DNA of 64,000 nt from NCBI RefSeq assembly GCF_000275845.1, contig NW_006766895.1, positions 618,714 to 682,713 of the forward strand, read 5' to 3'. Source of the stretch: Dichomitus squalens LYAD-421 SS1 (Eukaryota > Basidiomycota > Agaricomycetes > Polyporales > Polyporaceae). The position numbers and the translations under genes were made by a program. Below the pieces are notes generated by a model. The model was not told where the DNA came from. It made no database searches and worked only from the letters and a program-made list of their open reading frames with translations. Of the stretch, positions 42,116-52,148 are shown one piece after another (position 1 is the stretch's first letter; the number at the start of each line of letters is the position of its first letter).

Positions 42116-43294
42116 GGACCAAGGCCGTGCGATCCTAGGAGAAGGGCGCGAACGTTGGTCAGTGAAGCTGACATGGGCGCGCGAACGCTTTTCACGGTCT
42201 GTAGGTGCAAATCAGGATGGGTCACGAGCGGACGTCTTTGTTGCAGTGGGAAGAGCTCGGCTGTGACTACTGTCGAGCGGAATTGGCATTAGCGTGCTCC
42301 TGGACCAGCATATCAACTCTACGAGATTGACTACACTGGGGAGTCCGTTGACAGTAATTCCCATAAGACACTAACGCTTCCTGGCCGTCCACCCTTTGAG
42401 GGTCGAGAGCATTGCGAACGAGGACCGCCCGGGAACTTCTTCGCGATTTACGAGATAACTCAGCCGTTCAGCGGTCGGTCATGGCGGCCAATCTCTGGAG
42501 AGGCTCGCTGATGAACTGCCCAAGTCTAAGAACCCTGGAGGGAGATGGCCTTGCACACGAGGGGATAAAAATGGTAAATGTAGTGTATGAAGGCACCGTA
42601 TGTAGTAGTACATCGAGCGAATCCGAACGTCCGCGCCTATAGCGCATAACAGAACCTGTCCTATTGGGTTTTGAAAAACCTAGAAAACAAGTTAGGGCAC
42701 GAAAATATCCCATTACTCAATGGTCCTGAGGCTTTCGATACGATTTCTTCACCGTCCTTATCCGACTTCCCAATCACTCGGAGGCCCGTCCCTTCTGTCT
42801 CCTCAAACAGACTCGTCTATTATGTCCTTAAGCCTGGAATGCATCTCGAGATATCATTAACCACACAGGATGGAGGTGGAGTTGGAGCCAGTCAAGATCG
42901 ACTACCGGGCGGGTCGGATGTAGTTCACGACAAGGACGTGGGCTTGTCGTAGTCGTGGAAGCTAGACATGCGAGGCAGCTGGTAGATCGCGGTGGGAAGT
43001 ATTGCGGCACAGGCAAACTGGCAAGTGATTGAGACGTACAGACGAGACGTGAACGGACTCGATTATCATTTGTGGGCCCCGGCCCGCTAGACCCGGTAGG
43101 GGCGGCGTGTGGCTTAAGTAAGAAGGGAATGCCACGTGGGCACTGCAGCCGCTGAGGGACAGCAGCGCCGGCATCGACGGCAGCTCAGGACGTCCAACAT
43201 TGGCACTCACGCTCGCGCAATATATACTCACGCTCGAGCAGTCCCGGCAACGGTATCTGCTCTCTTGCGTGTACCAGGCCATGCACAGACGAGC
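42116..43294. other. intergenic right of the MITE, upstream of amidohydrolase 2
   Basis: Starts with the right target-site copy GGACCAAG. No gene supported. The final stretch (gcaatatatactcacgctcg at about 43,217) contains a TATA-like element about 75 bp before the ATG at 43,295. Confidence 0.4.
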
Positions 43295-46200
43295 ATGAAG
43301 TCTGCCAGCTTTCTCCCGGTACCGCTGGACACTCCCGCTCGCGAGCCAGCGCGTCGCCGCGACGCCGTGTCGCGTAGGTTCCGCTTGCTCTTGTCTTTCG
43401 TCGTCCTCCTTGCGACATTCCAATGTTCGCGCGTGCTTCTGCAGGCTCACACTGATGATCACAGGCGAGCGGTGAATGTTCCTCTTGATGCAGCAGGCAT
43501 ACTCGAGAAGTGTAGTCTTCTCGAGACAAAACCAGGCCCTCCGCCGGACTTCTATGCGCGGACCCAGAACGACCGTTTCGTTAGCGGAACCAAGCCTACC
43601 CTTATCAAGGTCAGCCACACTCCGTACTACCTTGATGACGAAACCATGCCTCACCCGATCACTGGCAGAATGCTACCGTATGGACTGGCGAAGCGGACGG
43701 CTTCGAAGTCGTCCATGGGGATATTCTGCTAGATCGAGGGCTCATCAAACAGATCGGTGATATCAGTACCGGCTCGTACTCTGAAGATTTCGTGTACCAC
43801 ATTGACGCCCAAGGAAAATGGGTGTCCCCTGGGTACGAACACGGATTCAGATGCTCTCTGTCATGTGTTGATGTTAGGTCTACCGCAGGATCGTCGATCT
43901 ACACAGTCACCTGTATGCTATCCTTCAAACGATCGGGAGTCTGCTACTAACATATTCCTTAGCGGAGTGTTGTCCGTTCCAGAGCTGTCAGGTGCTTCAG
44001 ATGGCAACTCTCGGAAGGGACCTATTCTTCCAGTACGTTTGACTTCGACACGGCTCTTGGGTAGTGATGCGGGCTGATATTGCTCTTTTTCCCAGTGGTT
44101 GCGTGCCCTCGACGCTCTGAACACTCGCGACGAAGCCTACAGGCTGAGTATCTCTGGAGGTGTCACAGTAGGAATTATTCCCCTATCTTCTATATTGCCA
44201 CGCTTATTGAGAATATCTCAGACTTCCTTGGTTCTCCCAGGATCTGCCAACGCCATCGGTGGGCAAGCTGCGGTCATCAAGCTGCGCCCAACGGCAGAAC
44301 GCTCTCCTACTTCAATGCTGCTCGAGAACCCATACGAGAAGAACACAACGGTGTACGACCCTAAAGTGGCCGTTCGATTCCGACAGATGAAGTGAGTCGC
44401 TGCTCTATGTGACGCTTCCTATTTCACGCTGATGCCCCTTTAGGCATGCTTGTGGAGAGAATCCTGGTATGCATCTCTTCGGGACAGCGATTGGGTCTCT
44501 ACTAATCTGTCACGACTCTTAGACAGGGTGTATTCCGGGACCCGGATGGATACAGCATGGGCGTTCCGTCAAGCGTATGTTCGATGCACCGCATTTCTCT
44601 TCTTCAATTGACGGTCCCTCTAGGTATGACAAGGCCCGCCAGATCAAGGAAGCGCAGGACGAATTCTGTACCAAAGCTACTCGCGGCGATTGGGCCGGAC
44701 TCGGCGCATACCCCGAGGACCTCCAGTGGGAGGCGTTGGTTGACGTCCTTAGGGGACGTGTCAAGGTCCGCGCTCCCGTTAGCTGCTCCTGAACTCAATC
44801 TGATGTGAACTACTATGGCAGGTCCACACGCATTGTTACGAAACCGTCGACTTGGATGATCTAGTCAGAGTAAGTGCCAGAATGAAGCTTGCCTAGATAC
44901 CAACCAGCTGACATCATGGTCGTGCGACTAGATCACGAACGAGTTCAAGTTCTCGATTGCCGCGTTCCACCATGCACATGAGACGTATCTCGTTCCGGAC
45001 ACACTGAAATCTGCCTATGGCGAGCCTACAGTCTTACCTAGCTGTCTTGTACGACGACCGCTTACCTTTGGCAATGCACAGGCCATCCGCCTGCTGCAGC
45101 CCTCTTCGCTTCACACGGCAGATACAAGCGCGAGGCGTATCGCGGTTCAGAGTTTGCGCCTCGCATACTCGCCGACAATGGCATCCAGGTCGTTCTGAAG
45201 GTCCGCCACCCGCACACGTTCCTCAATGCTCAGGATACTCACAGCCTACATGAATGTCCCAGTCGGACCATCCGGTGCTCGATTCGCGTTTCCTTCTCTG
45301 GGAGGCCCAACAAGCATACTACCACGGCCTTCCGCACAATCTCGCTCTCGCGGCCGTGACCACTACGCCAGCGACTATTATGGGCCAGAGTCACCGGATC
45401 GGCTTCCTCAAAGAAGGTGTGTACAATTCCTCTAGATTCGCCTTCGGGTCAAACATAATTGACCGCACCATAGGATACGACGCCGACGTTGTCCTGTGGG
45501 ACAGCCACCCGCTCGCTCTGGGGGCAACGCCCCAGCAAGTCTGGATCGACGGTGTCCCACAGCTCGTCCACCCCGCCATCCTCTCTGCAAAGCCCAGTGC
45601 ACTCCAAAGTCTCCCGAAAGTGCCGAATTTCGACAAGGAGGCCGAGGAGGTGCTTCAATACGACGGCCTGCCCCCGCTCGAGCCCAAAGCGTCGCTTGGG
45701 GAGGGGCGCACAGTCGTGTTTGCGAATGTCAGCAATGTCTTCGTTCGCTCGGCTACCGCTCCTGGTGTCCGACAACTCCCAACCGCAGTCGAGACTGGTA
45801 CTGAAGGTCAGGAGGGACAACGAGTTAGCGTGATCGTCCGCGCCGGGAAAATCACTTGCATAGGCGCGCCTGACAGCGTGTGTGTCCGGGATGCGCTCTA
45901 CGCGTCCTATGGCGCAGATGAGCCTGTCGACGTCTTCGATCTTGAGGGCGGGTCAATCTCGCCCGGGTTGACGACCTTCGGATCCCATCTTGGCTTAGAG
46001 GAGATCCAGGGTGAGGCATCGACTAAGGACGGGGTCGCTCCCGACGCGCTGAACCGAGGTGTGCCCAGTATTGCTGGGGGAAGTGGGGCGCTAGTGAGGG
46101 CTGTGGATGGTTTGGTTTTCGCGACGAGAAACGCATAGTATGTTCTTTTCCCACACCGTCGTGCACCGAGAAGGGGCTAACAATGCGGTCTAGCACTGCA

Positions 46201-47133
46201 TACCGCGCAGGCGTCACCACTGGGATTGTCTCCCCTCAATCCAACGGCTTCTTCTCAGGCCTCAATACTGCTTTCTCCCTCGCGACGCCACATAAGCTTG
46301 CAGATGGGGCGATCGTACAACGGGCAGGAGCGGTGCACGTCTCAATCCACCTCGGCTCTCAGCAGAGCGTCAGCACCCAGATCGCAGCCCTCCGTCATCT
46401 GCTGCTCAACCAGACTGATGGAGACCTCGGGGAGTGGTTCGATGGGATCAGGAAAGGGAACGCGACGCTTGTCGTTGATGCTGAGAGCGCAGACGTGATT
46501 GCGACGGTGGTCGAGCTCAAGAAGGAGGTCGAGTCTGTCTTGGGCCTCGCACAGGGTAATACGCTGAAGGTGACGATCGCCGGGGGGAAGGAAGCGCATC
46601 TCCTGGCGCAGGAGCTTGGCAATGCAGGAGTGGGCGTGATACTAACGGAGCCGAGGCCGTTCCCAAAGCAATGGGAGGCGCGAAGGATGTAAGTGCGCAT
46701 GGATGCTCAGCGAACAAGGGTTGCTGACGCATCAGTAACGCATGCGTGCAGCCTCCCTGGGCCGCCGCTATCGCACAAGAGTCAGATCGTAACGCTAGTG
46801 GAGCATAACGTCACTGTTGGCCTGGGCACCGTTGATGCTGACAAGGCTCGGAATATCCGCTTCGATGCAGGCTGGGTATAGATTCATTCACATCTTTGTT
46901 CTTTCGAAGATACTGACTCAGTGACGGTAATGTAGGCGGCTCTGGAGTCGGACAAGGCGATCTCGAAGGCCGAGGCTATTGCCCTCGTATCGACGAATGT
47001 TGAGAAGCTGCTGGGGATCGAGCGCGACGAGGACGAGGTTGAGCTTGTCGCAACCAGCGGAGGAGACTTACTCGAGTTCAGCAAGGTCATCGGGGTAATC
47101 TCACCGAGGCGAGGCGTTGTCGACGTCTTCTGA
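43295..47133 (+). CDS. amidohydrolase 2 (metallo-dependent hydrolase; CE9-type fungal annotation)
   Basis: Paralogue of amidohydrolase 1 in opposite orientation, about 930 residues. Exon 1 (43295-43609) has a basic tail and a membrane anchor RLLLSFVVLLATFQC. Exon 2 (43669-43832) starts NATVWTG and ends VSPG; the next short exon holds the metal-binding IVDLHSHL; then GVLSVPELSGAS, SLVLPGSANAIGGQAAVIKL, RGDWAGLGAYPEDLQWEALV, VHTHCYETVDLDDL and AAFHHAHETYLVPD. Further on are NLALAAVTTTPATIMGQSHRIG, DADVVLWDSHPLALGATPQQ and the C-terminal GGDLLEFSKVIGVISPRRG, stop TGA 47,131-47,133. All joins I tested keep frame. The His residues of HSH, HTH and HHAH fit an amidohydrolase metal site. It ends 113 bp from the convergent DUF6533 gene. 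Confidence 0.85.
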
Positions 47134-47246
47134 AACCAATAGTTTGTAGCATTACAGGATATTGAATGCGCAATTCTGTGTGCGTAACTACACATGCGCA
47201 CCGTGCCTTCTCGTATCTGAGCCGCAGTGCTTCACAGGCATGCGGC

Positions 47247-48847
47247 TCAGACCGTCGCTGGCGGAGTCTCCGCCCTTAGCCCGGCGTATGCGACGTTGAG
47301 CGAACGGTCCACCAGACGTTGGGAACTGACGTATTCAATTGCTTCTTCTTCGACAGCAACGTCACAATTTCGGAAAATGATCTCGTGAGAAAGAGACTGG
47401 ACGGTAGTGTCTTCAACGCGGCCAACCTCTTGAAGGTGGATGAGAAACCTGGATAACAGAATGGCCGTTATGCTGGGGCAGATGCCGGACTGGGTGAGCG
47501 TCAGTCATGAGGGACACAGCGGCTGGCAACGCAAGGGTTGGTGAAATAGGTCATGGAGCTGACAGATTCCGAGGAACTGAAGGGTAGTATCTGGAGTCCA
47601 TATAAAGTCCTAGCACAAATACAGGGGACTTTCCGCGCCGTTTTTGCATGCTTACCGATACGAGGGTGAAAATCATATGCATGAGGTCTAGGGGGATTAG
47701 AACGCTGGTCAGGTCGAACGTAGCGTCAGGGCGCCACCATTCCATGTAATCAGCAACCGATCCGGTTCCTCACAGGAAGTACACCATTCCTTAGACATTA
47801 AATCAACACCATTTAATGATAGGTGTACACATTATGTTGATACCATCATGTAGTAGGACGCCTGAATATGAGTTGATCGAGCTGGAAGCGTTTTGACGGG
47901 CCTGGCGGAGAAGCTTCCTTTGTCCATACATGGCACGCCAGGTGACAGAGACGACGATGAGGCATGACCGAGATGTTATGATACCTAACCACGCGTAGAT
48001 CAATCCAATCCGCTGCGGGCAGTCATGACCGTTAAAAACATACCACTACAGCAGACGGGTCAGTGAGTGGGTACAAGAACAAAAGTGAAAGCATACGCCT
48101 GCTGAAACTCTCGGGGCTGGATCGGGCCCGAAAAATCGACCTGACGGGATACAAGGTTGTGAAGCAGGACACTGCTCTACTAGCTATGTAGCACGAGTGA
48201 TACGTACATATAGGTTGATGACCACTGTAACCATGTACAGGACGAAAACAGCCGCGGCTGTCAGACACTTTTGTACACGGCCGCTACATGTTCGTATACT
48301 GGAAACAGCTGAATAGTGCGGTGAGCGGGCGACTTCGACTTCTGGTACGGCAACTCGGAGGGACACTGACCAGCCCAGATCACCATGTCACCTTTATCAG
48401 CAACGATGTTAAGATATGTCCAAAAAGGTGAGTTACTAGAGGGCTCTATTTGAACATGTCGCATATCGAAGATTATAAAGGCGATCGGCACCTCTGCAAT
48501 CCTTGCATCAGTGATGCGGCTCGAATGGCAGTTCGCTAGATGCTCACCAAATGTGGTGAGAAGAAAACCACGCTTGGAACTATCACGCTGTACAAGAGCT
48601 GTAGGTATCTGTTCAGTAGGAATAGTACAGATACGAGTGCCTTGCTTTTCCAGAACAGCTCAATCTCGCTGTCCATCGTGACAAGATGCTCGTACGTGTA
48701 CAGCACTAAGGTACGGCATGATGAATTGTTATCGAAAGCGTGGGTAGAGATAGCAGCGCACAGACCTCCGCTGGCCAGCCATATGCAAGAGATGGTGATG
48801 CTAGGAATAAGGGGTCCCGGCAGTCCCCTAAGCCAAAGCTCTCGCAT
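47247..48847 (-). CDS. DUF6533-type multi-pass membrane protein
   Basis: Spliced minus-strand gene with the hallmarks of the basidiomycete DUF6533 family, putative 7-TM proteins of unknown role. The N-terminal signature YTYEHLVTMDSEIELFW is followed by LVSVLFLLNRYLQLLYSVIVP; a middle membrane helix is CLTAAAVFVLYMVTVVINLYV; GLIYAWLGIITSRSCLIVVSVTW follows; then SYSGVLLHDGIN, DATFDLTSVLIPLDLMHMIFTL, and the C-terminal exon CPSITAILLSRFLIHLQEVG, ending at TGA 47,247. Splice sites include GTAAGC...CTTCAG near 47,660. The farthest in-frame ATG is 48,847; the true start may be closer to the signature. I did not verify every join, so a partial decay of the middle exons cannot be excluded. It is convergent with amidohydrolase 2. 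Confidence 0.72.
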
Positions 48848-49012
48848 AGTTACACAATGCTCTTACTCAGATCATAGCCTGAGTGCCCACAAGGGGTCGA
48901 TGACGAGAATGGCGAAGGTGGGACACGGCGAGGGGATGGAGGCTAGCTGGCCCGTGTTCGGACACAAAATAATGAGAGCTCGCGAAAACTGCGTGATCCT
49001 GTCACAGCTTAC

Positions 49013-49205
49013 GTACAATGTGATGATGTACTACAGTAGACTATGAATTGAATTCATGGCAAGGCTCTTCCATAATCCTCTGACATGATGCGAGGCATTC
49101 CCCGCTGCGCCCCTTCAACACTGCACTTAGCTATTACCCCGAATCCCGATGATAGGCTAGAAGCTGCCGCGCGAGATATGCTCGATCCGCAGCAGAACCA
49201 CCTTA
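49013..49205 (-). pseudogene. fragment D: broken copy of the last exon of gene C
   Basis: 193 bp matching gene C's last exon and 3' flank. On the minus strand the frame reads VVLLRIEHISRGSF, then TAG (49,157-49,159) where gene C has CAG, then PIIGIRGNS and TAA (49,127-49,129). The match stops abruptly at 49,205, next to the truncated kinase fragment. Differences from gene C are mostly transitions. Only about 25 codons of coding sequence remain, so it is dead. Confidence 0.88.
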
Positions 49206-49224
49206 CTATGATCATGATAAGGAT

Positions 49225-50127
49225 GAACGTATCTCGGCATGAAAACCAAATCCAAGAGCTCGAAAAGGACGTAGAGCTCACGGAAGGTTTCCTTACCGAT
49301 TTTGAGCTAGCGGAAGGCCCTTGGTCCGACGATACGCCAAAGCGGAACGATATTGTGACTGTCAGTGATTCATGATTCACGTATTAATGTGGAACACATC
49401 TGATCCTTGCAGCATACAGGGAACCTTCAGCGTCATGGCGTCCTCTCTGCTAGAGACCATTGCACAGGCAACATCGGAGGGCGAATCAGTGGCGGAGTCC
49501 GTTCTTCATCTTCCAGAGCACGATGTAGAATCCTTCGCCTGGGTTTTCCTCTTCGTCGTCTACAAATCCGCCCTCGACATAGCAAACGATGGCATAAATG
49601 CCCTCAAAGAGGATTTGCAGAATGAGTTCCGAGCGCTCTTTCCTGGAATATCACCGTCTACTATCCTAGAGGGCAGGGGTAAGCTGCGGCTGCGGGGCGC
49701 TACCGAATGCATCATGCAGTACCTCCGGAACAACGTCAAGGATGAGCTTTTCGCCGATCTTCTTGAGTTCATCTTCGACCCGGTACTGATACCGCGCCTG
49801 CCGCAACGGAAGCCAGCACGTACCTCCTTCCATGACGCTTTTTTGAAGAATCGGCCCGCGTACGAGCCACCCAGACCCGAGCCCCTCGCCCACAAGATCC
49901 TCTTGGACGCATTCAATCTGTACCTTAAACTCGACGACATTTCGAAGGGCGATGATGTTTCGAAGGGCGATGATGTTTCGAAGGGCGATGATGTTTCGAA
50001 GGGCGATGATGTTTCGAAGGGCGATGATGTTTCGAAGGGCGATGATGTTTCGAAGGGCGATGATGTTTCGAAGGGCGATGATGTTTCGAAGGGCAATGAA
50101 GCTACAGAAAGTGATGCATCCGATTAG
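49225..50127 (+). pseudogene. 5'-truncated fungal-type (FunK1-like) protein kinase
   Basis: Two exons (about 49225-49360 and 49420-50127, intron 49361-49419, phase 0) encode the C-terminal part of a FunK1-type kinase. The DFG-equivalent reads GFLTDFELAE, then TGTFSVMASSLLE (family TGTxxFMA), then EHDVESFAWVFLFVVYKSAL, the usual HDxESxxWV helix, and a C-terminal helical region. The N-lobe and most catalytic motifs are missing: sequence to the left of about 49,205 is fragment D. An ATG at 49,435 (MASSLLE) could start a kinase-dead remnant, but nothing suggests a promoter. The C-terminus is extended by nine GDDVSK-type repeats before SDASD and stop. It was presumably truncated by the same rearrangement that placed fragment D here. 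Confidence 0.75.
49933..50094. repeat. 18-bp coding minisatellite, 9 units
   Basis: Eight perfect copies of gatgatgtttcgaagggc (49,951-50,094) preceded by one variant unit. Each unit encodes GDDVSK. Perfect identity indicates recent expansion by slippage or unequal exchange; copy number is likely polymorphic. Confidence 0.97.
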
Positions 50128-51192
50128 TCTCAATGTGAATATGTACTAGTACGTTCTGTTTGCGGACCAGACCTGGTCATCCCAATTGTACTTGCGACGA
50201 TTAGCTATAGCATGAATGTCTTATGAGGACGAGCACTAGCGTCTGGTCTACATATTGCAAGCCCTCGGCCGTCCGACGGATAACAGTGATATAATTCGCA
50301 ACGCTAACATCCATCTAGAAGAGTGAAGGGTTCAACCAGTGGGGATAGGCAGCGCCCGCTAGCCGATGTTCTGCTTATATAACGATAGCGCTCAGAGATA
50401 GTCTTCCGCTCTCATCTACCCGACCTTGATGTTCGACTCCGATGAGGCGCTCTCGAGGATCTTGGTGGTATAATGGGACTTCCAAGGGTTTGTTCCCCTC
50501 ATAGGCAGGATAAACCATAGTACAGATGTGTAAGAAGTATTATATGCATTGTGAATTGTTTCGCTTGGCCGAGATGAGTATGGCTCACTCCAGTATAGGA
50601 CATGAAGGCACAGCGACCACTACCACTCTGGTCGGTGGCTGAGAGGCGCTTAATCCTCTCCCCCTTCCCAGTGGGCACGGCGCTCACATTCTTTTGCGCT
50701 CTGAGCGCGTTTTGAGCCTGGGATGCTCACTCAAAAGTTGTAGGGAATGATGTGTAGAACATATTCTCTCGTGTAGATTTTTGATTCTTACAATTTCTCG
50801 AGAACTAGGCTCCAACTTGAAAATCGCCACGAGAGAACTTGTGCATTCAATGTCTAAGATACCCCTTCACCACTCTGCTCGGTCATAATGGGAGGTTTCG
50901 GGGAGAGATCTTTCTTTTACACGTTGACCGCCCTTCAGCCACCAGCATTCCATTTGGCCGTCTTGCCGTCTAATCAAGCCGTAGATTATCATGCAATTCG
51001 AGCCCCGAGGCATAAGCGAAGGCCGGGCGCTCTGACGCGCGCCTCCTCGGTTAACCCGGGCGCTGCCTATCCCCACAACCAGGCAGCCCAACCAGTAGTC
51101 ATGTGCACAAACGTGGCCTTCTGTTTTGCGACGGGGTACCATCGAACACATGCAATCATACCATCTGCAGCCCGCTCGCCGTCCATGAATAC
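50128..51192. other. intergenic
   Basis: No supported gene, RNA or repeat. Confidence 0.4.
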
Positions 51193-51885
51193 TTAGATGC
51201 GTCCTTGTCTCCGCGCGATAGACCCCTGAGAACTCTGCTGCTCGCCCACACCCGCCCCCATACTCAAGAGGCCCACCACGACGCTTGCGCCATCCTGTAT
51301 CCTCTTCTGCCTCTCGTACAGGACCTGCACCGCCTTGCTCGCCTCGCTCGCGAGCTCGTCGTCCGAGCGCGAGTCTGGTATCGGCGGCGCGTCGAGTGGG
51401 AGAGCCCCAACTCCCGACTGGCGAAGGTGCTCGACGAGTGCTAGCAGCGCCTGCTTCAGCGTGGCGATGTCGGCTGTACCATCCCACTCTTTAGCGACTT
51501 CATGGCTCGAACCCGCACGTCGTAAGTAGTCGACATACCTGCCGTCTGTACGGGACTCGTCCCATGATGATAGGCATGCTCGCTGCAGCAGCCCATTCGC
51601 TCGTTGACCTCATAGGATTCAGGGTAGGACAACATCGGACACTCACATGCCGGCTAGTGCACTACGTGCGAGTCCCTGGACGCGAGCAACATGCGCCTGG
51701 GCGAGCTGGATGTTCTGTTTGAACACCTCCGGCGAATTGAGGTCTGCGCCTTGCAGCCCACCGCCTTGCGCACCCAGAGACACCTGTGACGAAAACGACG
51801 GAGGCAAACCCAAGCCTCCTGAGACGTCGAAGTTCAGAGAAGGGAAGCTGGGGAGACTCGACGGATAGAACGGTTGCTGCTGCAT
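51193..51885 (-). CDS. small unassigned helical protein, three exons
   Basis: Exon 1 (51647-51885) starts MQQQPFYPSSLPSFPSLNF. A 44-nt exon 2 near 51,540-51,585 encodes EHAYHHGTSPVQTA, and exon 3 encodes AKEWDGTADIATLKQALLALVEHL down to TAA at 51,193; total about 195 residues. The phase pattern (2, then 1) works only with acceptor CTGCTGCAG for the first intron. The protein has a short Pro/Ser N-terminus and amphipathic helices (FKQNIQLAQAHVARVQGLAR; ASKAVQVLYERQKRIQDGAS). No family recognised. It lies 3' of the RPL8 gene on the same strand, in a housekeeping context. Confidence 0.65.
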
Positions 51886-52148
51886 TAGCTCTCTGTTATC
51901 GACTTAAACACGGTGGTGGAAGAGATGAGAAATGATAGTATACAGTGCACAGCTAGTCCAGACAATACGATACACAAGACGCTCACGCCAAGTACATCAC
52001 GCAGACACCATGTCATCCAGACACCATGACGCATACATTGGGTCATAAGCATATGCAGTACATGCGCGATACATGAAGGAGCCGACTATCAGCCGTTTTG
52101 GGAGGGTCAATACAAGCCCAGGTCGACCACAGGGAGAACGCGAAGCAC

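Noticed and set aside
49933..50094. Could the regular repeats be a CRISPR array?
   Set aside because: Units are contiguous with no spacers, lie inside a coding frame and the genome is eukaryotic.
49666..50133. Minus-strand ORFs with NIIALR and SPFETS repeats
   Set aside because: Reverse-frame readings of the 18-bp minisatellite.
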